DNA from: Zingiber officinale | Taxonomy: Eukaryota; Streptophyta; Magnoliopsida; Zingiberales; Zingiberaceae | DNA length: 64,000 nt | Assembly: GCF_018446385.1 (NCBI RefSeq) | Contig: NC_056000.1 | Coordinates: forward strand, 76,456,688 to 76,520,687 | Direction: 5' to 3' | Shown: positions 26,201 to 38,078 of the stretch, in pieces | Numbering within the stretch: position 1 is the first letter of the stretch | Layout of the letters: each line of letters opens with the position of its first letter | Made by a program: the position numbers and the translations under genes | Notes under the pieces: model-generated | The model's input: the letters and a program-made list of their open reading frames with translations, nothing else | Database searches by the model: none | Told to the model about the DNA's origin: nothing

Positions 26201-26719
26201 CCTCCAATTCCAATTTGATTTTTTGATAAGGTAAAAGGTATACAAGGATAGAGTGATTGAAAAATAAGAAGCAACTAAAACCAAAACCTTCGAACATTAA
26301 AATTTTGAGGATGTAAGCTTAATTTTGACAAACGCGAAAACTAAGGTAATGAAATTGTAGGAAGTGGAGAGAAATAAAGCAATTACTCTGCTATTAGGGT
26401 GATTACGCGACGATCCGTCACTGCTGGAATCCTTACTGCTATCATTCTTACTAGTGATTGCGTAATTGAATTGATAATCACTCGACGCCACGAAAATGGG
26501 CGCATCGGCGGAGAGCCGGTTGTTAGATTTCTTTTGGCCATCGCCATAAGCAGCCCCAGAGGAAGGGACGAACTCCTTGGCGTAGGGGTTTAATTTGGAT
26601 AGCATATCAACCAACCTCTTCACATCCCTCTGGTACTCCGTCTGAGTCTCCTCCGCCGGAGACTTGCCGTGGACGAATTGATCGTCCGACCCGATCGCCT
26701 TCTCGGTCACGGCAGCCAT
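14296..26719 (-). CDS. CID8-13-type PABP-interacting RNA-binding protein (PAM2 + two RRMs)
   Basis: Ten exons on the minus strand: 26719-26387, 26079-25969, 25852-25808, 23594-23522, 23436-23324, 23173-23114, 22958-22911, 22832-22764, 14494-14433, 14353-14296. Phases agree at every junction and give 323 aa, near the usual size of the family. SKLNPYAKEFVPSS (41-54) is a PAM2 motif, which in CID proteins binds the MLLE domain of poly(A)-binding protein. A basic patch (111-128) precedes RRM1 (about 138-215, TVYVSNID and RFAFIEYS) and RRM2 (about 235-312, TVYCTNID and CIAFIEFV). The role is inferred to be mRNA binding coupled to PABP. Intron 8 is about 8.3 kb because a Tat-type retroelement lies in it; the last two exons are therefore far from the rest. 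The last intron has a GC donor (AG|GCAAG). All other introns are GT-AG. Splicing across intron 8 is predicted, not shown. Confidence 0.92.
14733..15675 (+). repeat. Left LTR of the Tat element in the CID intron
   Basis: Starts TGATATGGCG and ends AGAATCA, followed directly by a decayed primer-binding-like stretch ('aatttgacatcgttgg'). Its last 290 bp aligns with 21449-21773, including the 'actatataaggggg' TATA region and the 'cctacaggcgcaggtatgca' block. Its start resembles that of the solo LTR at 29420. Confidence 0.85.
15784..16741 (-). mobile_element. Solo LTR of a Copia-type element, nested in the Tat element
   Basis: A 958-bp block bounded by TGTGGGG and CTCCAACA is flanked by a perfect 5-bp duplication ATAAC (15779-15783 and 16742-16746). 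Read on the minus strand it starts TGTTGGAGCAATCTGG. It holds a TATA region inside a perfect palindrome (16144-16170) and ends with the 'ccacgttaaatcaacgtg' block and a C-rich run, like the LTR at 269-2055. No internal element sequence is present, so it is a solo LTR left by recombination between two LTRs. It inserted after the host Tat element was in place. Confidence 0.85.
21415..21773 (+). repeat. Right LTR remnant of the Tat element in the CID intron
   Basis: Aligns with the promoter-to-end part of the left LTR and ends in TCA directly before the target duplication GTATA. The match of both outer ends shows the two LTRs belong to one insertion. Confidence 0.8.
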
Positions 26720-26993
26720 TCTATTTAGGATTAAAGAAACAAAAACAGCGGAAAGAACACAGCAAGAACTCAAAAACCGATCCAAATACACCAATTTCGA
26801 TCGAGAAAGCGGAGGGAACGAGGCGATCGTGCGGACCGCATCAGCAAAAGGCGATCTTGCTCGCCATTGATATGGACTTCCGCTGCGCCTCCCTTGTTCG
26901 TGACTCGTGAGGTCTCGACGGCAATTCGTGGGGGGTGGGGGAGAGCCAGAGGGGTGTGAGGAACCAAAGTGGAGGCTTGGCCTCGTCGATTGC

Positions 26994-27001
26994 TATAAAT
27001 A
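26994..27001 (-). promoter_or_regulatory. Probable TATA box of the CID gene
   Basis: TATTTATA on the minus strand lies about 275 bp upstream of the start codon at 26719, in the local GC-richer upstream region. It implies a leader of roughly 240 bp. This rests on motif and position only. Confidence 0.45.
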
Positions 27002-27069
27002 GGAAAATTTTGGCGAGAGTGAAATCTTTACTTTGTCCTTTTACTTCATTAGATCCAAAATTCCCCAAA

Positions 27070-29419
27070 TATTCACCATGGATTGATTATAAATATTTGT
27101 CGTAAGATTAAAAGAAAAATATAATCATAAATTAGCCCCTGAACAGAATGGCAAAGTATATGAATAGGGGTTCGTAGCAGTGATGAAGCCTTCAGGTCCT
27201 AGCACAGATAGCGAGGATATGATATTTTTAACGTAATAGTCAGATCGATTTTTAAAAATTGATATGATATGATAATAATAATGAAAAACTCCTATTACAA
27301 CCTATTATTACCGTTATTATCTCATATAGTTTGTCAAAGAGATTTTATGGGTTAAAGGATAAAATGTCTTTTCATTATGATTTATATTATTTTTGATATG
27401 ATATTTATTCTATTTAGTTGGATATGTTAGCCTCGCAACAAATTAATATTCAACATGTATATAATAAAAAGTCCCTAGGTAAACATGTTTTATGGTTGTC
27501 ATCCTTAATTATATTTGGTAATTATTTAAATAGAGTAATCACGTGTAAAAATACTAGGAAAGTCAACGAATACAATTAATAAATAGCCCAATATAAGATG
27601 AAACATACATGGTTATATATATAATGTGTTTGCTTTTATACCCTATTTCTTTTTTTAAAAAAATAGTTCTCTTCTCTTGTTTTCCTTTACAATTCTGATT
27701 ATTTTTTAATGTTTATTCTTAAAATTTGAAAGAATGAAATGATTTTTTTAAGCTAAAATTAGGATTAGGAAAAGGAGATACAAGCAATAGCTTCAAGTTA
27801 TCAGTACGACTGCTTTATTCAGGAAAAGTTTTGGACAAGTGCAATTCAATGTTTGACAAATTTAATCTTCAGAATCCTAATTAAATAGGATTGACATGAG
27901 CTAATTGTCTTTAATGTTGACATTTCTGGCCCAGGATAAGACCAAAACAAAAAAGATTTTTTTGATTCAAAAATAACTTGTGAAAAATGATCCACCACTA
28001 GTTGCAGCTATAGCTTGATGAACAGAGAGGAGCCGTACCGAGTTTGAGTTGGAGATTGAAAGTCTTGCACGTTTTGGCATTGGATGGTGCTGTAGTAGCT
28101 GTGTTTGATGAGGTTATCAGAAATAATAACTAGACTTGCATATGGTAGCAAATAAAAAACATAGTGCACCTTTAGAAATAAAACGCTGAACAAAGCATGA
28201 TGATACTTCTGTCATGCTTGTGTACTCAGTTGAATATAGAAACTAGTAAGTTACATGAGAGATGAACAAATTCATGCAGAAATTGTACAGGTTGGTCGAC
28301 CAATCTCCTCCTATGCCACAATAGTTTTATACATTTAATTTGGTCATTGTCGAACAGGCCTATTCCTTGATTCAGCCTCAGCTATGGGCTCTGAAGATTG
28401 TTGAATGAAAATTAAAAAACACAACAGCAACAACAACAATTGGCTTACCTATCTGTGAATAAAAAAGTACAGAACTGCTGCATATAAAATTGACAATAGT
28501 GAAGAAGCAAACTTCATGTGCATTATTTTTCATCTAGAAACAACGATCGTGATTAACACAGTAGTCACACACTATACGACAAGGCAATAGCGCTTAGCTT
28601 GTAGGGTGGGCTTAGTAGTATCTTCAGGACTTCAATAGTAAGAGATATGGTAATTCCCTAGTTCATGAGCATGGAGATCCTGGAGGACAATCCATTTCAG
28701 GTCTGATAGCTGGCCTTTGTTTTCATTTTCATATATGGCAGAAGGTGAAAAGGTGAAAATTCTAGCTTTGCACAAGCATAGTAAATAACTTAGATCTGGA
28801 GGGCTTAATTACCCGGTTCATTTGACCGGCAGGGTCATATGTCGATGAAGAAGAACAAGTAGCTTTAAGCAACATGTACACAAATCAAGAAATCAGTTGC
28901 AATGCCACACTGAACATCATGAAAACTAGAACAAAAGACGGATATGTGATAAGTAAACAAGATCTTAGTGAACCAATAGTCTAGGATTAAATATAAGTGT
29001 AAATCATGTATCCTATGTGTAGCAATTCTACCATCCGAGTACCAATTCTCGGCTACACCCATGAGAGCGTAAATCATGTATCTTAGATCGGTTTTGAGTA
29101 AAAATTGCAGATGGCATCTCTGCCAAAGAAAGAAATTTCTGAACAAAGCTTGACATAATAGTGCATCATCTCCTAAACTCTTCTAAATTTGAACCTACAA
29201 AATAAATAAATAAATAAATAGAAATCATCAACTTCTTTTGATCTAATATTAGGAAAATAAACAAGTCTCAAAATGATATCTAAACGTATATTTAAGTAAT
29301 AGAATCAAATATTTCCACCGCGACTCCCAAAATTTCACGATTAGTTATGAAATTCTTTTGATAAAGGTATATCATCTAGATCCTCATTATTTATTTTAAC
29401 TGACATCCTACATGCTAAA
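27070..29419. other. AT-rich intergenic region upstream of the CID gene
   Basis: About 2.3 kb with no gene, RNA gene or bounded element that I can recognise. A short (AATA)n-like run lies near 29203-29220. Small open frames have no recognisable content. Confidence 0.6.
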
Positions 29420-30312
29420 TGATACGGCAAATAAGGTAGGGCCCTAGGAGTTGGGGTCGAAGTCAAGAAGGTCCGCTAATATAACAAAGTCAAGAAGGGA
29501 TCAACGATCGGGGGAAATCACGCTACCTGAATTCCTTCCATGAATACGAGACAAGGCCGACAGACTGACTCCAAACGGATGTTTCTCCTCGGTCAGCTAG
29601 CACTGTCGCAGGGCACAACTGGACATTTATCTGATTGGACCCCTCATCCGATCGGATCTCGAGTCCTCTTGGTTTGATTGGAGCCCGAGTCTCTCAGTTT
29701 GATCAGACCCTCTGGACCTATTACCCGACCGGACTCCTTGTCCGATGAGATGCCGAGTCCCCAAGTTGTCTAGCCTTCTGTAGTGAACCAGACCCATTAA
29801 AAAGTGATTCCCGATCGGATAATAGAAGGGACTCGGATGACCCACCGTTGAAGTATACAAACCAATAGTCCAATATCCCTTTTTGTCGTCTTGAGTAACC
29901 GCTGTTAGAAAACCGTTGGAATATTCCATATGCGGTTTGTACGACAGAAGTTTCCACCCTACAGGTGCAGAGATGGCGGACATAATATAGGAAAGACTGC
30001 GATGTGTTAAATTGGTTGATCATATTTTAGAAATACATTGACATTCGTGCAAAGATAAAACAACACTATATAATTGGTCTTCATATAACAACGCAGGTAA
30101 GCTTTGCTATTGGAATTCTGTTCTTCTCTTTTTTCTTCAGCTCCCTATCTAACTTGAGAGTGACTGTGTCCCTGACCTATGTTTTCTTCTTCTTCTTTCT
30201 TCTGTGACGCACAGACCCAACATCTTCTTGCGAATTGCCCACCGCCCAAGTCACCCGCCATGTGCAAGCCTCCCCGCCAGCTATCCACCTTCACCGCCTG
30301 TGGATAGGATCA
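29420..30312 (+). mobile_element. Solo LTR of a Tat-type Ty3/Gypsy element
   Basis: An 893-bp block starts TGATACGGCAAATAAGG and ends AGGATCA, flanked by a perfect 5-bp duplication CTAAA (29415-29419 and 30313-30317). The start closely resembles the left LTR at 14733, and the size and TGAT...ATCA ends match the Tat LTR at 44586-45460. It holds 'actatataattgg' as a TATA region near 30065. No gag or pol sequence is present. Confidence 0.85.
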
Positions 30313-30317
30313 CTAAA

Positions 30318-32816
30318 CTTCAATGCAAACAAACCTTTCCGATTATCTTAAGCAACTTCATAAAGGAAAGGAAAGGAAAGAACTCATCAATCTTTCACTA
30401 TATTGGACATATGTTAAGATCCTCTCTACAAGTCCTACACCTGTAAGATGAACTTAGGAAAACTTACGATAACGAAAATACCTTCTACCATTTTCAATCA
30501 AAAATCCAAATCATCCTCATCTGGATTCTGGAGTGATAATAAGCTCATTCATTATACAAAGACTATAACTGAAGGCTAAATATAGTGTTGAGCCTAGTGT
30601 CAAATTAAGCATCAGCAGATAGATTTCGGAGTTTGCAGATCATGATCATGACCATGACCGAATACCTTCTTTATAAATAACACTACTGGAGACCTAAAAA
30701 GAACACTACTCAGTACTCACCCAACATTTTCGCGATACACAGAGGCCTGAAAAGTCTTTGTTTACTTCAACCTGCAGCGTTCTCTACCCATCGATCAAAT
30801 CATCAACAGAGATTGCGATCGATTTCTCTCCATGTTCCTCTTCGCCCCGGCGGCGGCTCGAGGAGACTGTTTGAAATCTAGCTAGCTTATCTACAAATTG
30901 CCCTCGACCCCACCAATGTGGATGTGGGCTCAACCGCATCTACTAACAGTCGAACACAAATAAGTCCGTCCTTTTCTGCTGTACCATGGAATGGACTTTC
31001 TAAATCTGAGTCAGTTTTTGCCAGCCACGTCTCGAACATTGTATTACTGACTTATTATATCGATTCCTTTCCTGCACTTTTGCCGATAACTGATTTGATC
31101 TGTAACTGCTACTTAGATTATTAATCGAGTTATTATTCGGCGAGTACTATTATACGTGATAAATTCCAATCAAACACGGTGGTGGGTGGTGCATGAGGAC
31201 GTAGCAGCAGATCCAGCATTGGCAGAATCTATCTGGCAATCAAAATCAAACAGCGAGAGTACTAGATTTGCACAGTCATAAATCTGCGCCGTACAATGAT
31301 CATAGATACACTGGCAGCCCAGATCCCGCCGACCAGAATCTAGAGACCGTCTTCGTGGGTCGCTCTCCGCGCCCCGCGATTCGGCCCCGGACGCAAAATG
31401 GAGACATGAACCACTTCCTCGGCCATCCCTTTGCGGGCCGCAGATCTCCTTCCATCTGGCCTGAATGGACCATTTTTTTCTTTTCTTTTCCTCCAAATCA
31501 AAAGATTCTGAATTTTGAAATCAAAAGATTCTGAACGCCTCTCGATTTATTCCGATGAATAATTAAAAAAAATTTCCGGACTAGACCGATTACAATTAAC
31601 TACTGTTTTTAGTCCAATTACTTTTTGAGCTATTTGAAAAACTCAAGCCTAGCACGTCAAGCAACTATGACACACATCACCAAAGTTGACTTTTTGTAGG
31701 GATGGAATAATTAAACATTGACAAACCAATTGTCAACTTCCTTGGATTCCTTCTTACCCACCAGTTAAATATATAATTCAGAAAAACTCACTAGGATGAT
31801 TACATGCCGTCCACCAATTCTTCTTACCGTCCATAACTGAAACCTCGGAGGAGCAAATAAAACAATTAAATATGAATCGATCGAAATGATTAATCGAATT
31901 ATCATCGATCGAGATCGAGTCAGCGAAGAACGATGGGCTAACTACTTGACAGTGAGGCCTTTGAAAATACTTAAATCATGAGTCGCCTCCAACAATTTAT
32001 ATATATTAAATTAACACTTTGTTCCAAAAAAAAAAACAAATTTCTAATTCCTCTATTTATATTTTGCGCGGTCTTCAATCTTCATATATAGAGAATTGAA
32101 TTAAAGAAGAAAAAAGGCACTTTGCTAATGAAAAACACTTAGATTCGTCTCATAAGCTTTGTGGTGCTTCAATATGAAGCCTTCTTTGAGAGGAGCTATT
32201 CCAGTAAGGTTACATTTCGGTTGTTGATCAATCAGTGGCCATAACTGATATTATTCAGATTTGACAACTCTAAATGGGGTCTTCCTAAAAAAAAGAAAGT
32301 TATAAAAGATTTTGGGTGGCTTTTTTTATTTTTATTATTGGCATCTCATTTTAAAAAGAAAATATTTAAAAATATATTCCATAATTCTAAAACGTGTTAC
32401 TTAAATATATTCAAATTACTAAGTAGTTAATAAATCATCTAAATAGTAGTTAAAATTCTCCAACTTAATAAAAAATAATCAAATATTATTAGAATAATTT
32501 CGATCAAAATTGTTATCACATAAATAATTCCGATTAAAATTGTTTGAAATTTTTTTGACTAAAGTTATTCGAATGAAGTAGATTTGAGCATTTTGACTAA
32601 AATAATATAATAAATTTGGAATAAGAATAATTTTGAAATATTAAAAGGCGCTTTTAATATTTTTAATTAAAATGGGAAAAAAATAAAGGTTTAAAAGTTT
32701 TATTCTAATGGATGCTCGTAATATATATGCGTGCCAAAAGAAAATATTATACATAAAACTTTCAAACTCTCTTGATTCAATTGCGGCCATCTTAAGTCAT
32801 TAATAAATTAAAGAAG
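30318..32816. other. Intergenic region without recognised genes
   Basis: A GC-richer patch at about 31190-31500 has open frames on both strands but no family I recognise. A GC-rich spot at 30850-30870 stands alone. The rest is AT-rich. It may hold an unrecognised leader exon or decayed gene; I cannot support a gene call. Confidence 0.5.
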
Positions 32817-32831
32817 GGATTCTATATGATG

Positions 32832-33038
32832 ACAAAAAGGTGAATATGTTTATTCTCAGCATCCTCGTCTCAGGGTCAATACAAAGGAGATAAATCACGG
32901 ATGACTATTAACCTTTGGAATAATGACTAGTACATGAAGGAGGCATTTACCTCGGCTTTGTCGAGATTCGAACCTCTGACCTTATGATGACAACACCTCA
33001 TGTGCTAGCCACTAGACCAATCTGAGGGGATAGATGTG
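32832..33038 (-). mobile_element. tRNA-derived SINE
   Basis: On the minus strand a box A-like sequence (TGGTCTAGTGGCTAGCA, 33019-33003) is followed by a box B (GGTTCGAATCTC, 32974-32963) at the spacing of a tRNA promoter. The body has no full tRNA fold and runs on to a tail ending in a short T-rich stretch. It is flanked by 15-bp direct repeats with one mismatch (32817-32831 and 33039-33053, GGATYCTATATGATG), the expected target duplication. The length of about 207 bp suits a plant SINE. The exact family was not identified. Confidence 0.75.
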
Positions 33039-33311
33039 GGATCCTATATGATGGCGCTTGCCCCCAGTGTCCCCGCCAACCCGTCCGGATGTGGGATCCT
33101 ATATGAAGTTAGAAGAGACGGTGTACTGGTTAGATAATTAAGATATTGACAATGAGGGGATGAAGATCTTGATGATGTGGATGAATTTAGAGTTAGAAAT
33201 TGTGGATCTACATACACTACAAATAGAGCTAATGGGAGTCAACGGGAACATTAAAGTGAGAACTAGGGATGGATCTCTAGCGCAAGTACTCCGACGTTCA
33301 AGTCAAATAAC

Positions 33312-33854
33312 TAGGGATGTAAACGAGTCGAATCGAGCCGAACAGTATTATGCTCGAGCTCGGCTCATTTAAATTATATTCGGGCTTGAGCTCAGCTCGA
33401 GCTCGAATCGAACTTTTATTACAAGGCTCGAGCTCGGTTCGATTTGGAATTATCAAGCTCGCGAACAGTTCGAGCTCGGCTCGTTATTAGTTCGATTATC
33501 ATAGTTAACGAGTCTAATTCGTTAAGCGAGCTCGAGTCCGTTTTCGAGCTCATTTTAGAGCTCATTTTTTTAGCTTTTTTAAAGCTCATTTTAAGGTTCG
33601 CTTTAACACTCATTTTTTGGCCCATTTTTTGGCTCAATTTAAGGCTCATTTTTTGGCTCATGAGCCTACAAACGAACATGTTCGCAAGCTCACGAGCCGA
33701 ATATCCTTAAGCTCGAGTTCGACTCGATAAAACTGTCGAGCTCGAAATCGAGCTCGAGCTCGGCTCGATAAGATAAACGAATAAACTCGAGCGAGTTTTT
33801 TATCGAACCAAGCTTCGAATAACTCGCGAACCATTTGGTTCATTTACATCCCTA
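33312..33854. mobile_element. Short TIR element ('AGGGATGTAAA' family MITE)
   Basis: A 543-bp block is bounded by inverted ends TAGGGATGTAAACGA and CATTTACATCCCTA. The interior is full of AGCTCGAGCTCGG palindromic motifs and a run of 'ggctcattttt' repeats, with no coding content. The outermost TA on both sides may be the target duplication, but no longer one is visible, so the superfamily is open. Reading frames through it on both strands are repeat artefacts. Confidence 0.7.
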
Positions 33855-33884
33855 TGGGGAGCCAAGCCTCGTAAATCTCACCAT

Positions 33885-34205
33885 CTTTGAGGGTGATTGG
33901 CTATATGCTAAGAACATTGTATTAGAGAAGTAGGGAGTTAGGCTCCATAGGTTCGACTAGCGTTGGGACCGACCGACTATATGTTGAGAACCTTGTATTG
34001 GAGAAGTGGGGAGTTGGGTCCCGTAGGTCCGACCGATTATGGGGCCAACTGACTATAAACTGGGAGCCCTGCATCTGCGAAGTGGGGAGCTGAGCCCGGG
34101 TGTCCGATCGACCATAGGGTTGTCTGACCATGGGGCCAATCGGCTATAATCTGAGAGTCTTGCCTTTGCAAAGTGGGGAGCTGAGCTCGGGTATCCGACC
34201 AACTC
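33885..34205. repeat. Degenerate tandem array, about four units of 75-95 bp
   Basis: Successive units share the order 'ggctata(t)...gag(a/c)cttg...aagtggggagttgggtcc...gtccgaccga'. Unit starts lie near 33897, 33966, 34047 and 34140. The vocabulary ('gaccgaccgac', 'ggggccaa') resembles Tat-type LTR/3'-region DNA seen elsewhere in the window, so it may be a relic of such an element. Confidence 0.6.
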
Positions 34206-34923
34206 TAATTTCGCTCGAGTTTATGTTGGGGATTCTTGTTGTACTTGACCACTACACTTGAGTATAGAGTCCAATTCAATCAAACAATGTGTCTAGCGTG
34301 TCCAATCAGACCTTTGGTTCGATCGAACAGAACACTTGACAGTGACACTTGACTCATTTTTAACTTGGCACCAATACAACCCAAGATTTTATTGACTCTA
34401 AGGGGCTCGGGATTTTATCGGACAAGCGGTCTAATCGGTTAACCTAATCGACTGAGACATGTGACTATACTAACCTTGAGGGTTGACTCTTCTTGATTTT
34501 TATCTCCACATCAACCGACTTTCTTTAAGTTGAATCTAACTTGGGGATCTTATCTTATTAGCTATATCAATATTGTGCAAATGAGTTAAACATTTAAATG
34601 TTTTATAAAATAAAATTAGCATGAAATCAAGCAAGATCTTCCCTTGAAATTTAGCTCCTTAAAGGGATTCAGCCACCAAATATTTTTACAAAAGAAGATG
34701 ATTCAATGAACAAAGCCAATATGCTTTAAGAAAATCATATTCACGAGGCTAACTTGCACGTCATTACCATCTAAATCGATCAATAATTATTCTATTTTTT
34801 TATATTTACTAATTTTGAAACAAATGGAAATATTAATATCCCAAAATTAGGTGAAGTGAGGTAAATTATGGGCTCGATTTATAATTTATAGGAAGGGGAG
34901 TTCGATTCGATTCCTACCTCACT
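34206..34923. other. Upstream region of the GA2ox gene
   Basis: About 0.7 kb without a gene. The left third looks like the decayed continuation of retroelement sequence ('gatcgaacag', 'ttatcggacaagcgg'). The right part is AT-rich and leads to the TATA box at 34924. Confidence 0.55.
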
Positions 34924-34932
34924 CTATAAATT
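34924..34932 (+). promoter_or_regulatory. Probable TATA box of the GA2ox gene
   Basis: CTATAAATT lies 74 bp upstream of the start codon at 34998. That leaves a leader of roughly 40-45 bp, a normal plant arrangement. Confidence 0.6.
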
Positions 34933-34997
34933 ACTACACAAATCAGCTAGCAGACCAACGCCAACCAACCTCCTTCCCCGGTTATCTTCGCTTCGCC

Positions 34998-36147
<1,150 letters not shown>

Positions 36148-36650
36148 ATTAGTCAGTGATGATCGAAGAAAGAATGGAGACGAATTAATTAGCTAGGGTA
36201 CCGTTAATTAATTAACCAAACCAAACCAAAGATGAGAGAATGCAGAGAGGTTGGTTACATTATTCTCTGATGTTCTTCCAAAATTTCATTGTGAGAATCA
36301 TGGCTGCAGGTTTCTTGGTTCTTGAGAAATTTCTTCCATTTAACTAAGAAATCAATTATGAAAAAGGCCTCTGTCAGATTAGATTTCCAACTGTCGGAAT
36401 CAAATCTAGATCGGTCCGTGCGCAGGCTGAAGACAGACATGCAGTGATGTTTGACTTGACTTGAATTCCATTCAATTGTAATTTGTAAAGAGAAGAGACT
36501 TTAATTTGCTGTGGAAACGAAATCAGTGTTGGTGCTGGAGTAGGGCAAAGGGCTCATTCATAATACTACTAAGTTAATTTCCGGTTAAATTAATTAGTTC
36601 GTTTTCAACATTTTTGCAATTATCAAAATACGTACGAATTTAGAAACTTA
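36148..36650. other. 3' flank of GA2ox
   Basis: Presumed 3' UTR and about 400 bp of AT-rich DNA with no further feature, ending at the TTA target site of the next transposon (36648-36650). Confidence 0.6.
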
Positions 36651-37909
36651 GGGGGCGTTTGGTTCATTCCTAGGAATAGGAATCGGAATGAGAATCATTG
36701 TATTGTGGAATGGGAATGGGTATGAATATGGATATCACTCTTAAAAGCAATGTTTGGTTAGTTGCATATCTTCTATCGGAATAAATCAAAATTTTCTTTT
36801 TTACCCTTAAAGGAAAATAAGAGAAAAAATTAGATTTGAGATAAAGATAAATGTAAGAGAAAAATATGATGAAAGAGAATGATGAGAGAGAAAGTATGAT
36901 GAGAGAGAAAGTGTGAAAGAAAGAATGAAGAGAGAGAAAGTGTAATGAGAGAAAATGAGAAAAGAGAGTATGATGGGAGAAAGCATGATGAGAGAAGATG
37001 AGAGAGAAAATATGATGTAAGAGAAAGTATGATGGGAGAGGATGAAGAGAGAGAAAATATAATGAGAAAAATTGAGGAGAGAGAGTGTGATGAGAGAGAT
37101 TAAGGAGAGAGAAAGTATGGTGAGAGAGAAAGTATGATGAGAGAGAAAGTGTGATGAGAGAGAAAGTGTGATGAGAAAAAAAGAACACAGTGAGTATGAT
37201 GGGAGAGCTTGAGGAGAGAGAAAGAATGATGAGAGAGAGAGAAAGTATGTTGAGGAAAAAGGAGGGAGTGTGGCAAGAGAAATTGAGGAAAGAGAAAGTG
37301 TGATGAGAGAGAAAGTGTGCTGAGAAAAAAGAGAAAAGAGAGTGTGATGAGAGAGATTGAGGAGAGAGAAAGTGTGATGAGAGAGAAAAGAGAGTGTGAT
37401 GAAAAAGATTGAGGAGAGAGAATGTGTGATGAGAGAGAAAGTGTGATGAGAAAAAAAGAAGAAAGAGAGTGCGATAGAAGAGATTGAGGAGAGAGAAAGT
37501 ATGATAAGAGAGAAAGTGTAATGAGAAAAAGGAAAGAGAGTGTGAAATGAGAGATTAAGGAGAGAGAAAGTATGTGATAAAATGATGAGAGAGAAAATAT
37601 GATGAGAGAGAACAAGGAGAGAGAAGTGATATAAAAGAAAAAATAAATAAATATATTTTGATATTGGATATTAATGGAGAAAATTTTAGTTTTAAGTGAA
37701 GGGTATTTTGGGAATAAGGGAATATTTTGATTGATGAAAATAGGGTAATGGCTCATTGAAGGGGAGGTACATGGGAATGAGTCATTACCCAATTTTAAGG
37801 ATTCATTCCCTTATTGGTATTCCTATTCCTATAATCCAAACATTAACAATGACAATCAATGATTCTCATTCCCATTCCCCACTCCTATTCCCCTAAACCA
37901 AACGCCCCC
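36651..37909. mobile_element. Non-autonomous PIF/Harbinger-like DNA transposon, copy 2
   Basis: A 1,259-bp element with ends GGGGGCGTTTGGTT and AACCAAACGCCCCC is flanked by TTA on both sides (36648-36650, 37910-37912). It shares its ends, the 'gcaatgtttggttagttgcata' region, the purine-rich array (about 36840-37630) and the right-hand 'gattgatgaaaatagg' block with copy 1 at 11897-13054. The terminal repeats here are perfect, so this copy may be the younger. It lies between GA2ox and HGLS, 170 bp from the HGLS start. No transposase is encoded; mobilisation would need an enzyme supplied elsewhere. Confidence 0.87.
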
Positions 37910-38078
37910 TTAATTACTGATCAATTTTATTGAGAGCATGCCGATTAACAAGCGTTACAAGGCCCAAGTCATGACCCATTTGACCTCCGTATAAGATCTC
38001 ACGTGTCATCTTCATCCGCTTCATTTGTGTTTGTTTTTAGCATTAGAAGCGAACGCACGTCTCGATTCGTTGTCACAA

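Noticed and set aside
22764-26719. CID gene read as truncated at exon 8
   Set aside because: The missing end of RRM2 was found beyond the retroelement at 14494-14296, with matching phases and splice sites.
31170-31534. Opposed frames of about 90-108 codons on both strands
   Set aside because: Both lie in a GC-rich patch with no recognisable domain; one is probably the shadow of the other or both are chance.
32960-33020. Possible tRNA gene
   Set aside because: Box A and box B are present but there is no complete cloverleaf or acceptor stem, and the unit is bounded by a 15-bp target duplication, so it is a SINE.
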